DNA of 64,000 nucleotides from Pipra filicauda (lineage: Eukaryota > Chordata > Aves > Passeriformes > Pipridae): contig NW_024104365.1 of assembly GCF_003945595.2 (NCBI RefSeq), positions 4,931,049 to 4,995,048 of the forward strand, in the 5' to 3' direction. The position numbers were made by a program, and so were the translations under genes. The notes beneath the pieces were generated by a model, which searched no databases, was not told the origin of the DNA, and saw only the letters and a list, made by a program, of their open reading frames with translations. Each line of letters begins with the position of its first letter. Position 1 is the stretch's first letter. Of the stretch, positions 1 to 12,500 are shown piece after piece.

Positions 1-427
1 CCCACTGAAGATCCAGCTAGAGGTATTCAGTGAGCCAGACTCCTCACTGGGACAGAAGAGGAAACACATCTTCAGGTAGTTTTAAGCCCAAAACATGACA
101 CATAGTAAGAATATATGTTGTATTTCTACGTCATATTCTTGAGGAAGGAGAGGGCGTAGACATAGGGAATGTGGAAAACAGTAAAGAGCATCTCCTGCAA
201 TCGGAAGGTTTTGTCCTTAACTGGAAAATATTGTTACTTTACTATTAGATTCTACTCTGTGGTGCCTCTACACACCACTTGCAATACCCTATATTTTTTT
301 ATATTTTCATTTCTTTTAAATATTAACCCATTTTGAATACACTACCGTTACATTAGGGCTGGAAGAGCCATTTAAAGAAACCACTAAAACGAGCTTCTGT
401 TGAAGTCAGGTAACTACATCAACTTAC
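1..427. other. SLC15A1 intron 15, partial
   Basis: AT-rich intronic sequence downstream of exon 15. I see no exon or repeat in it. Confidence 0.6.
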
Positions 428-516
428 GTAAAATTGATCTTGCATTTCTTGATTAAAGGATAAATCAAAGAATCTACAACTGGGACCATTATAATAATCA
501 GGATTGGATTCACAAT
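428..516 (-). CDS. SLC15A1: SLC15A1 exon 15, TM8 (last exon in window)
   Basis: 89 nt encoding [20 protein letters not shown], then LIKKCKINF, ending in phase 2. The acceptor is catcttctacag and the donor gtaag. The next exon lies left of position 1. Confidence 0.95.
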
Positions 517-3500
517 CTGTAGAAGATGAACACAACAAGAGGAAAAAAATTAAGTATTTTTCAAAGTAATTTTTTTTTAAAATGAAGGTCAATATGTAAA
601 TAATCTTTCAGAAGAAATCAGCAGATAGAAGATTAAATGTACCTGCATTTGGTCTGGTTGAACTGCAATACCCTGGTGAAGGAAAAATAAATAGTTTTTA
701 ATATTATGACAACAAGTAAGTGGTCTGAAAAGTGTTACTTAAAAAAAACAACAGGAATAAAAATTAACTTACAAAATCCCCATTCATTGCTGTGGCTTGC
801 AGTGTCCATCTTGATCCCTTAATAAAAGAAGAGAAAATTAGATGTCATAGTAAATCAATCTTCCAAAGTTCCAATTGAATTGTTTTCATAAGTAAAGTGT
901 TGGGGAAAATATGCAATACAACAAAAAAAATAAAGCTAGCTTTGGGAGTATTCTTATTCTGCAACATAAACATTTGAACAAAGCAATCCTCATGGTCCAT
1001 TTAATTTCATTTACTTGTTTTGTGAAATAGAGTGGAAAATAATTTAGATGCAGAAATTAGGTGGAGAGATGGCAGGGACATCCTGTGCAGAGCACTGCCA
1101 CGTGCTATGCATAGAAGGCACCAATGCACCTGTGTGCCACCTGCTTGAGCTCGAGCAGCCCACACCTCCAATACATCCATCCTTCCTTCACACAGCCCAG
1201 CAGAGTGGGCAGACAAGCCAGGGCTCAACCTGCCCTGAGCCCTCTGCCTCAAAAACCTGCCAATAGCTGGGTTAAGTGGGGCTGACTTTCAGTCTGATCC
1301 TAGGGTGAGACAAGAATTCTTATTGCTGCATCTGTGCTGCATGCCTTTAACCACCTGCAATGTACCACTGTCCAAGATATGAGTTATTATTCATGAAATG
1401 AGTATTTAGCTCTGAATTTCATATCAGAACTACCTAATTGTAACAGCACTCAGTTCACCAAATGAATGGGAGTTATAGGCTTATACTTCTGCTTGAAGAA
1501 CCCTGGACGTTCATACAGACTGGGGAATGAGATGTGAAAAGCAGTGCCACGGAAAGGGACCTGTGGGTCCTGGTTGATGGCAAGTTGAATATGACTCAGC
1601 AGTGCCAGGAGGGCCAACCGTGTCCTGGGGGGCATCAGGCAAAGTGTTGCCAGCCAGTTGAGGGAGGGGATTGTCCCGCTCTGCTCTGCACTGGTGCAGC
1701 CTCACCTTGAATATTGGGCATCAAAATACAGAAAGATATTAAGGTGTTAGAGAGCATCCAAAGGATGGCAATGAAGATGGTGAAGGGCCTTGAGGGGAAG
1801 CCACAGGAGGAGTGGCTGAGGTCACTTGATCTGTTCAGCCTGGAGGAGACTGAGGGGAAACCTCATTGCAGTTACAACTTCTTCATGAGGGAGAGAAGAG
1901 GGGCAGGCACTGATCTCTTCTCTGTGGTGACCAATGACAGGACCCAAGGGAATGGCCTGAAGGTGTGTCATGGGAGGTTTAGGTTGGATATTAGGAAAAG
2001 GTTCTTCACTCAGCGGGTGAAGAGGGCACTGGAAGAGGCTCCCCAGGGAAGTCTTCATGGCACCAAGCCTGACAGAGTTCAAGAAGAATTTGGACAATAC
2101 TCTCAGGCATGTGATATGAATCTTGGGGATGGTCCTGTGCAGGGCCAGGGGTTGGACTCAATGATCCTTGTGGGTCCCTTCCAACTTGGCATATTCTGTG
2201 ATTCTGCATTTATAACAGGGTGCAAGTGATTAAGCAAACTGGCATCCTGATCGTTTAAGCCCTGATTCTCAACATCATTTGCACTAGGACACTAAATTTC
2301 ATCTCACAACTGACAACAGAAGAAACATTAGAACTAAGAAAAATTTAAATTACTGTTTCACCCCCTGAGTCCGGGTCTGATACAAAATTTGGAGAGGCCT
2401 CAGTCACTGAATCAGTCCTGGGCATGTTCAGATAAACTAAGATTACCCTGACTGCAGAACATCCTGTAGTAGCAGGACTCAGTAACTACCATTTTGCATT
2501 AAAACCGGGTTAAAGAATTTGTTTTTCTACCCTCTCATACACACCTTTTATGTCTGGTGACCTCAGAGAACATAGAGTGATAGCGTACAGCTCTAATTAA
2601 CAAGCCAAACAATTTCTACTTTACCTGCTGGTCAAAAAGTGCCCAGAACATGGGGAGAGGGATGTAAAGGAAAAGCACCTTCAACACCATCTTAGTCTGA
2701 GCAATCAGTCGTTTCTGCAGCAAATAAGAATTACACAGGAGGAATTGGTTAAAAAAAAAAAAAGAAAAAAAAAGACAATTGCAGACTGCTATTCACAGCA
2801 GAGCAACAGGCAAAGAACCATCATGTAATGTTTACCCACATACTAAACTTCCCATGTTGTGGGTACTTCTGATTATTTCTGTTAAAATAATACAAAGTTT
2901 GATTGTGGATGTGGGAAGGGCTGTGTGTGTGGAAGGTGACTCTGATACCAGAGAGACCTGGTCTTCTTTGCATGTATACTGATGGCAGCATGAGATTCAT
3001 CACTTAGTGCTGCATTATTTTTTTAGGAAGGAGGCATTTGAATGACAGGCAAGTGAGGAATTTCACATATGAACAAACCATATAGGCAAAAGGAAAATGG
3101 AAGTGACAGGCTAAGGTTTGTGCTGCCATTGACAACTGGGCAAAGCAGATCGGAGGCAAGCAACATGGTTGGGGTCTATGGGATGTCAGGCTTTAAGAGT
3201 CATGGTTACAAATTATACTGAGGCCAGAGGGGATGCAGTGTTTACCCACTTCAACTGAAAATCCAAATCATAATTCATAAGTTTCATCCCAAGACAAGGA
3301 TTATGGCCCTGTGCATTAACCATGACAGGCAGCAGCACCATTCCCATTTTTCCCCTCTGCAGTCATTAAACCAGCATATTTTGTTTGAAGGCAGTTTATC
3401 AAGAGAAACAAAAACTTGAGAAAGATAATGCTTGCTAGTTTCCTAACCGAAAAATTATAAGTGTTTGTATTTGTTTGGCAAGGGAAAGTATTTTCTTCAT

Positions 3501-6500
3501 CTCCCTTGAATTTCCCTGGACAGCCTATGATTACAGAGAACATTGACTCACACATCTCTGCTCTCCCCCACAGGAGCTGAGGTGATAACCTGCAACCCCA
3601 GGGGAGCCAGCTCAGTAGCTACTAAATGATCGAGAGGCCCAAAACTATTTGTCCATGCTTGAGGCAATGGCTCAGAGCAGACAGAGAGAAGCTGAGGATC
3701 AGGGGGTATCACAGCAGAAGAGGCTTACACAGGACTTACATCATACTTCTCACTAGCCCAGTCCAGCCAGTGTTCTCTCTTGGGGAACTCCTTGCTGCGA
3801 TGCCGAAACCGGTTTTTGATGGCAAACTGAGGAGAGACAGAATTGTTTAATGGCACTACAAATATTTATAAATGCAATGAGCTGTTTTGTCATTGAAGAT
3901 TATGCTCCCACTTCTAGTGTTTAGAGGGTGCTAAAGGTTACTTCTGTTAACTGCTCCAATCATCTACGGGAATATTGCATTTAAGGCCTCACACTGCATA
4001 TCCAGTGGAGTGCGCACTTGGGATTAGGTGAACCAAACATCTGAGAGTAGTCTCTCTCAGTGTAGGTTGATGTTGGGAGCTTGAAGACCTGTCTTCTTCA
4101 GACTTACTTAGGTACAACAATAAGTAGAGCAGTGTCATATGCACAGATTTTCAGAGCTGAATGGCTGTAAGAGTACATTTCAGTATAAGAAGCTGCATCT
4201 TGTGGATATGCCTCACACTCTGATATTGAATCTACACAAATATAGTCCCAAAGAACTCCCAAGATTTTCCACATGGAATAATATGCAAGGCAGAGGTGGG
4301 TCTTAGGAGCAGCACTCTAAGCAATGGCCAGTCACCTGTAGAGATTTAGTTTTGACAGTGCTTACAAGATAAGCAATGGGCTAGACTATAACAAGCTGGC
4401 AGGGCTGCACAGAGAATGAAGCAGCCCATAAATGAAAAAACCCCCTGATTTCAAAGTTGAGGCACTGCAAAAATCTATTGCAAATCTACTCGTGCAGGTT
4501 CCACTCCCTTCCTTGCACGCTCACACTGATATGTAACCCCCAACTTCTTAAATGCAGTGGGGATCAATATACCTCTGCATTGCAAATAACATTCTTTTCA
4601 TAAGCAATAAATACTTGCTGATAAAATGTACTGGTAGCTCTGCTCTTGCCTTAGGTCAAGGCATGTTTATCTCTTACTACAGGGCTGCAGAAAGGTGCGC
4701 AAATGTGTAGGAAATGATTCCCAGAAGCTGGGATAAGCTTTTACATACCACTGACATCTTACTTTGTTTCCTTTATGTATAAATTCACTTGTATAATTTA
4801 TGTATAAATCAAGATATACTTAATAAAAGGGCAGTCTAAACCTGGAGGTGTCAGCAATGAAAGAAAAGTAAAAAAAAAAAAAATAAAAAAAATCCTTAGA
4901 ACCTTTCCTTATATTACGACAGATTTCTGATCTAGGAATGTTTACAGAACAGTTTTAAAAATTGCTGCCAGGGATTTTGGGAATAAAAGCAGTACTTACT
5001 CCAACGCATTTGCAAACTTGAAGCATTATATTTCCTTGAGGCTTAACTTTCTTGTACATTCTGCTTCCAGCTACAAACACGACTACAACATGCAAATGGA
5101 AACCAAAAGCAACTCAGAATTATATTAAAATAGTGGCAAATAATCTGGTATGGAAACTGTAACAGTTAAGGAGTTAGATGAGGGTGGAAATAAGTCTCCT
5201 AATGAGCAATGAATTGGCCTATTCTCATGCTATCATACAGTAAAATAAATCAAATTAATACCAGCAGATTGCTTCTATTTAAGACAAAAAACTAAATCTG
5301 GAAACTCTTAAGGTAAGTGTTCAATGGGAGGTCAGCTTGATTGAGGAATGGTCATAACTAGGACCACTTGGGACCTTGGCTCTGGCCTTGTTGTACGGGC
5401 TCCTTTTCAGGAGTTCAGGATGCTACGGCTCACATCATACAGGAACACGAGGCTCCGCCTGAACTGCAGGACTCACCAAGGTGTCCTTTACTCCCATGCC
5501 CAGGGCACATTCCTCAGCCTCACCCTATCACATGCAGGGCAGGACACAGGTCCCCAGAGCAATCGTGCAGCTCAGGCTGAGCGCACAGGCAAGGTGAGGT
5601 CACTGGTAGCTGGGTGGGCTCCTGGTCAGGACCAGGACCCAGGAGGGTTACTCTGGTACATAATGGCACCCCCCAGTTTCTTGGTCTTTGTGATGTAGCA
5701 GTCAGGCTCAGGGAGTGACCTGTAGCACAGCTAATAAAAATGCAGGTGTTTGAGAAATAATGACATACCAAGTACAGGATTTCTCCACTGCAGGGACAAT
5801 TATACACTTTGCATTACTGGACTAGAGATAACTTCCAAAACACATATTTTCTGAGAATTTTCACACTACATTCAAAAGATCTATTTATATATCCCAGTAG
5901 TCCAAGAAATATAGACAGTAGTTTACAGAATATATAGAATTCAAAGGTATATTCATGCCTCTCCCCAGCCCCATCAGTCTCTCCTGGTACATCAGTCTCT
6001 TCTGGAAAAGTGAGGGCTTCAGTTTAATTCCACCCACGAAAAAATTTTGAGTTAAAAATTGCAGAAATATTCAGGTCTTAGTAGAGGTATTACCTGGAAA
6101 TTTCTATCACTTTTCCATTATGAAATCATTATCATCTAATCACTGAAGTAGCAAGATGGCAACAGAACCACTTACTCAAGGCGACAGCCATCAGGACAGC
6201 GGGAACTCCAAAAGCTAGCGGGTAACATCGCTGTTTGGTATGAATGCCACATTCTGTAGCTGAAATACAAAGTAACATTAGATTAAAGTCCCAGTCAGTA
6301 CTACTGATGTTTTACGTATGATTTCTGTACTTCACATTCATTGTTAACTCATGGGGGTACAACAAACCTCTCTGCTGACATCCACAGAACTGATGATCAG
6401 TATCCAACTTAAATAATTCCCTTTTCAGCAATGAAAGGTATCACAGAATGGTTGAGGTTGGAAGGGACCTCTGGAAGAGAGTTTGATCGGGGGGGGGAAA

Positions 6501-9500
6501 AAAAAAGCTAGCTTGCAGCTAACTAATGTCTTGATTTAGCTGTATTAGCCTTTTGGTTAAACTTTTACAGTACGTGGCAGTTTATCATCTCCCTCAGCTG
6601 AATTTGTCTTTTTTTTTTTTTTTTCTCCAAGGTAGTTTTCACCCTTAATCAGCAAGGAAGTAAAGTGCATGTTGTGCCTTATGCATCTCTAGTTCCTTTT
6701 TGGGAAAGGACAGAATTTGCATTAAGCAAACATCTCAAACACTTCTACACAGCCTTCCAGTCAAGAAATCCAAAGGCCAGGATTTCACCCCAGTGCTTCA
6801 GGGTTGTGCTTCAGGGTTATTCCAGAACTCATATGCTGTTTCCTTTTTTTTGAGAAAAGAAACCTTCCTCAAACTCCTGCCAAGCACATCCATACAGCAC
6901 CATCTGTGTAAGCTTGCCACAGAATTCCATATGCATATAGATTAGCAAATTGTTTGCATTTTGTTTAGGGTCATGCTACTCTTTATAAGCAGAAGAGAAA
7001 ATAACTTTCTTGTTTAACAATATGAAAAGTTATTTACCTTGTCACATGGATAAATGGGTTACTACGTGTATTGATGCTTCTGTACTTAGCATGAGCACAC
7101 TTCAGAATAGCCTTCACTTCCAGAGGAGAGGGCTCTCTCCCCACTTCCCTTCCCAGCAAACAATACAACTCTTTCTAGTGTGATGGCTTTAAAGGCATTG
7201 GAAGAGGTGACACATTTGTATCTTCACAGAATTAAAACATGCATTAAGGCATACAAGTTGTCAGCTCCACCATGTCTCTTTGGATCTAGTATTTCTGATC
7301 CTAAAGGCAATTCAGGTCTCAGATTGGCTTGTTTTTGACAGTACCTCGCCTGTGAGAAGTTGAATGGCACACTGAAAACCATTTGCTAGATAACTCCAGT
7401 GTGTCAGAGAACATGACTTTAATTTAAACCTAACTAGACTGCAATCCAACACTCATCCTTTTCTGATGTTTAACTGCTTATAAACAAATATGTGGCCTTA
7501 CCTCTGAGACTTGGGGTGATTATAGTAGATATGAGACTTCCAGCATTAATGGCCATATAAAAAAGAGAGAAGAAGGTACTTCTTTGTTTTTCCTACAGTA
7601 AAAACACAAAGATGTTTAGAAAGGCTTAGCCAGAACCACATTGATGAGTCTAGATTATTAAATTAGCAAGTCTATTTTCACATTTCAAGACAAATAGTTC
7701 AGTATCTCCTTCTTCAGCTACTCAGGAAACACTGCAGTAATGCATATGTCTAAACACGTACATTATTAGAGTATTACAATAGTAAAACATTATTAGAGTA
7801 TTAAAATTTCTGTATAATTGAAAATCTGAAAGACACTGTTACCTGATCATCTTCAAACTGATCTCCACCAAATGCTGACACACAAGGTTTGATCCCACCA
7901 GTACCAAGCGCAATGAGGATCAAGCCAATCATGGACAGAGCACTGAAGCAAAGGAGAAAAGAGAAAAAGGGGAAAAAAAAAATCACTTTATTTTCTTTCT
8001 TAAAGCATAAATACTAGACTGATTGAAAGACAGTTGAAATTCAAGGTGTAAGTTGTCCTGTTCATCAGCCTGGAAAAAACCCCCATGTACAAGGCAACTC
8101 ACATGTGCAATGGTACATTATCGGGAGAGCCATCCCGGTTGTGATCCGACAGGTCATTTATGGAACCCACAGACAAGACTGCCTGTCCAATCGTATAGAC
8201 AATGGACAGGGAGACAATGGTCCTGTTGTAAAGAGAGGAGATACATTTTTTTTAGATATGTTAATACAATTACACACACACAATGCACACAGACAGTGCA
8301 GATTACATAGATAAAGCAGACTTTTGCTTATTTCAAAGATGCTTAGTAAAGAAGCACAATTAACAGATACAATAAGGACTGAACTTCTCAAAAGCTACTG
8401 TAAAAATTTGTCCCCACACCACTGCCACAGTATTCTATTCTATTTTTTTATTATTATTATTTTAGGTAGCCTTGTTTAATTAAACAAGGCAAGATGACAA
8501 ATGGATTCTATAGATATCATCAGCTCATGGGAGATATTTAAATATCTTCAGTGGTTGCCTTTTTAATAACCAACTCAAGAATGCCATTAATTATATTTTG
8601 CATACGGTGAAGTTTAAATGGACTACTCTGTAACACAAATATGCAATTTACACTGATTTTAATATCACTAAACATTCTCTATGTTACTTTATATTCTAGT
8701 TGCAGGAATAAAAGAAGAAAAAAATTATAAATCTACTTTAATCATGGAAATTACACCAAAAGAGTTTTGTGAACAACAACTCTATTCTCCCACTTGGTTG
8801 TGTGTGAACATCTTTACACTCAGATTAGAGCAAGAGCAGCACTGAAGAGCACAGGTTGCAGGCTTTCAGCCTGACTTCCTCTACCAGGAGGTGCCTAGGA
8901 GGGTAATGCTGCAAAATCACCAGCCTGCCTTTAGGGTCCAGTCCTCCTTTCTGTATGTAAAAACACACTCCCTTTTAATTTTTTTGGACCTTAAGCATGT
9001 GAGTGTAGTTTAAACCATGTTCATTTGCTTCCTTGGGTGAGCCTCCATTCAACAGGCACAGATCCAGTTCCCCAGTTTGGAGGAAAAGTAGGAGAAATAT
9101 GATGCAATGATAGGAAAGTATTTAAAAACTCAGTTTGCAGGAGAAGCAGTCCCAAACCCAGTGCAACTCATGACAATGAAAGTCAGGCTCCAAGACCTAG
9201 GACAATCCAACTCTATTTGACATAGGCCAGAGATCCTCACATCAAGCTTGGAGCAGCACCCTGATACAAGAGGGACACAGACAAATTCTTCTTACTTTAC
9301 AGCAAAGTTTCTCTGGCTTAAAATTCTCTTCCCTGTAGCAGAGGAAAGATCTATGAAGTGGGGGAACAGTCAATCTGCTGTTAAGTGATATTTAACAGAC
9401 AACGTAGAATATTTTTTTAAACAGCACTTCAATTTCATTACTTTAGTTGCCTAACAGCTTGGGAGAAAGTGTACAATTAAGGTTAAATAAGTACCAAAGG

Positions 9501-12500
9501 AGAAGGGATGCAAGATCTGCAAAGCTTCATCCTGATAAAATAAGTAGAAGCCAAAATGGATTTTAAAAAAATAAACTATACCATCTAAACAAGCAAGTAC
9601 ACAACATATTTGGGCTGCAATCTGCAACATATCTAGCTACTTGCAGTGAGTTCACACTGCTCAGACCAGCTCCATGGAGCACACAGGGCAGTGGTCACAG
9701 TCCTGGGCTTCCCAGGGCTGTCAGCACAGCAGAAGGTGGTGCAGCTGACTGCACAGCACAGATAGCTTCATCTCTCATCTCTGGGAGACCTTTGGCAAGT
9801 CAGTTAACATTCATGGTTCATGACCTTCCATAAAATCTTTATTGTGCTTTTTTTCAGGCAAAGTAAACACTATTAGAATCAAGACATTAGTAAAGGAGAG
9901 CAAGATAAGGCTCTTGGAAATAATCTGGTTACCTTTCAAAGAACTGCAGTGGTACTTTCCTGAACAATTAGCACACAGGTAAAAACCACAGAATACATGA
10001 TTTAAAGACAGACTTGCTACTCAGTAAGAACTCTCACTGAACTGTCAATTCTGAAATCATACAGTATTTTAAAACTTAGTTTAAGTCCCAGTTAATTCAC
10101 TATTTCATTGGCCACCTACAGTAGGTAAACAGGCTGTCCAATGTAATTATAATCTCCGGTATCTATTTTCACAGCTTGGTGAATACTTTCCTTAGTTTAG
10201 CTTGCATTTTGTCTATGTGAGAGGAAAAACATGCAGTATGCTGGGAAAGCATGCTACTACCCTTAACTGATTAGCAGAACTGGAACATTTCTTAATTAAC
10301 AGTGCAATTTCAAGTCTGAGCTCAATCAATTAAAACCTCAAGTTTTGGTCAAATAAAACAAACTATCCTGGAGTAGTCAACACCAGCTCTGAAGGTGTTC
10401 AGAGCTGCTGTTTTAGGTGATGGTTTATGTAACACTGATTTCAGGTGAGCTTTCAAGATTTTTTGGGTTTTTTTCTGAGGAAGCACTCACATAAACTTTC
10501 CCAGCCAAGAGTCTGCAATGATTGCTCCAAGGATAGGTGTCAAGTAACACAGGGCAACAAACGTGTGGTAGATGGCTGTGGCCAAATTGTCATCCCAGTG
10601 GAGGAAAAACTTGAAATACAAAACGAGCACAGCTGTAGGAAGAACAACAAAACAATGGGTTACAAACCAAAGTCAGGGCTGGGTAACATGTGGTCAGCAC
10701 AAGGAGACACAGTACATACCTCGCATGCCATAGTAGGAGAACCGCTCGCAGAACTCATTGACGACGATGAAGAGGATGCTCAGAGGGAAGCCAGAGCAGA
10801 GTGACTGGAGGCAAGAGACAGTGTGAGGTCAGAGCTGTGCAACACAAACTAACACTGCTCACTGCAACCCACAGCTTGAGCAAGGTTAATGTGAACTCAG
10901 TGGAAGTGGGTGGGTACTCAGGGTCAGGAGGCTGCATGGGCTTCTGTGGAAATGACAATGGTTTATCTGAGCCAAGAGTCAGTTCTCACTTTCCCCTCTT
11001 GGTCCCCAGAGCTCTACACACTGCTCATCTGCCCTTTGCAAGAGATCTTTAGCAATGCTATACCTGACCTTCAAGTGTTGCACTATACACATTTGAGGTC
11101 TCCAGCACCTAACTCTTAGAGCAATCTTGATTGGTATCTAAAAATACACAAAAAGCCATGTTTATGAAAAAAAAAAAAATCCCAAACCAACAAAAAAACC
11201 CCACAGCACACCACAGTTAGAAGCCTGGGGTTATTTTTAAACACTTGCAGTTGAGAAAAATAAACATTTAAAGTTTTCATTCAAGAAAATTTCTAGGAAA
11301 AACTTCCCATCCTTAAAAATACTCTGCTTGAAGAATTCTTAATTTCTTCAGACTTGGTAGAATGGAATTTATTCCTAACCTAAAATGGTGTGGCATTAGA
11401 TGCCAGATTCACTGAACCTTCACCTGCTGCAACAGGCTTGTCAATGGTCAGTCATGTAGCTTGTACCAGAGTTATTGCCATTGAGACAAAGGGGAAAAAA
11501 AACATACATCAGGTACAAATCTGACATTATCAGTAGAACTTGAAGTTTAATTTCTGATCATCTACTTTTCTTAGTGGATGAATACATGATATCATTTCTA
11601 TTAAAATTAATGGGAATGCAATATAAACATAATTCTTCCTTAAAAATCTTTTTTTATTGGTTTAATTCTGCAAATAGCAAAAAAACAGATTTTCAATAAG
11701 ACTCAGAACATTCCAGAGATAAAACAATTCTTTCCCATGCTTCTTAGGTTTAATTAAAAAAATAGCATTGTTTGGATTGCAAGGGTTCAGGAATTAAACT
11801 GATCTGTATTTCATGCGAAACACGAAAAAGTTAACTTTGCAGATCAGAAGGAAAGAAACCTTACATGGGGATATCCTGCCTGACACAAGTAAATCAGAGA
11901 GCCCATGCCTCCAGCAAATCTTCAATGAACAACACAAGACTTTGAGACCTGCATGCTACAACAGGTTTTTTGTGAATACTGCAAAAGAAATGAAAGTGGC
12001 AAGCGCCTTGCTGACCTATCTGACTCAGTCGTGAGGATGTCTGAGCAGCCTGAACAGCGTTGATTTTTGTTACTAGCAGAACCAACTATGTAGTGCCCAT
12101 CCTACCCATGGTTTGATAAGCAGGATTCACTGAAAAAACCCAGTGTCAGGCAAGTGCCAGTGGGACTCATCTAGCTTTGGAGCAATCAAAATTTGAGGCA
12201 TAAATATAAACTTGTCATCCTTGATTTATCACATCCTTGGGCAGAAAGGTGTCTCCAAAGGAAGATCATCCGCATGTATCCAAAAATTAGTTACTTTCAC
12301 TTGAAAGTGCCCATTTCCCTCAGCTGAAGAGGGCAGGAGCTCTGGATAACTACTCCCAACTTGGACACAGCTGTTGGTGGAGTTCACAGAGACAAATGCT
12401 TCCCACCTTGCCCACACACTATCCCCCTAAGCCATGACAATGTTCATGCTCCTGAGGAGACAGATGGAGAACCACACTGTGAAGGTTTAGTTCAGCAGCC

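Noticed and set aside
1714..2229. 171-codon plus-strand ORF as a host gene
   Set aside because: The DNA is a CR1 3' region with the octamer tail, and a near-copy exists at 30057-30500.
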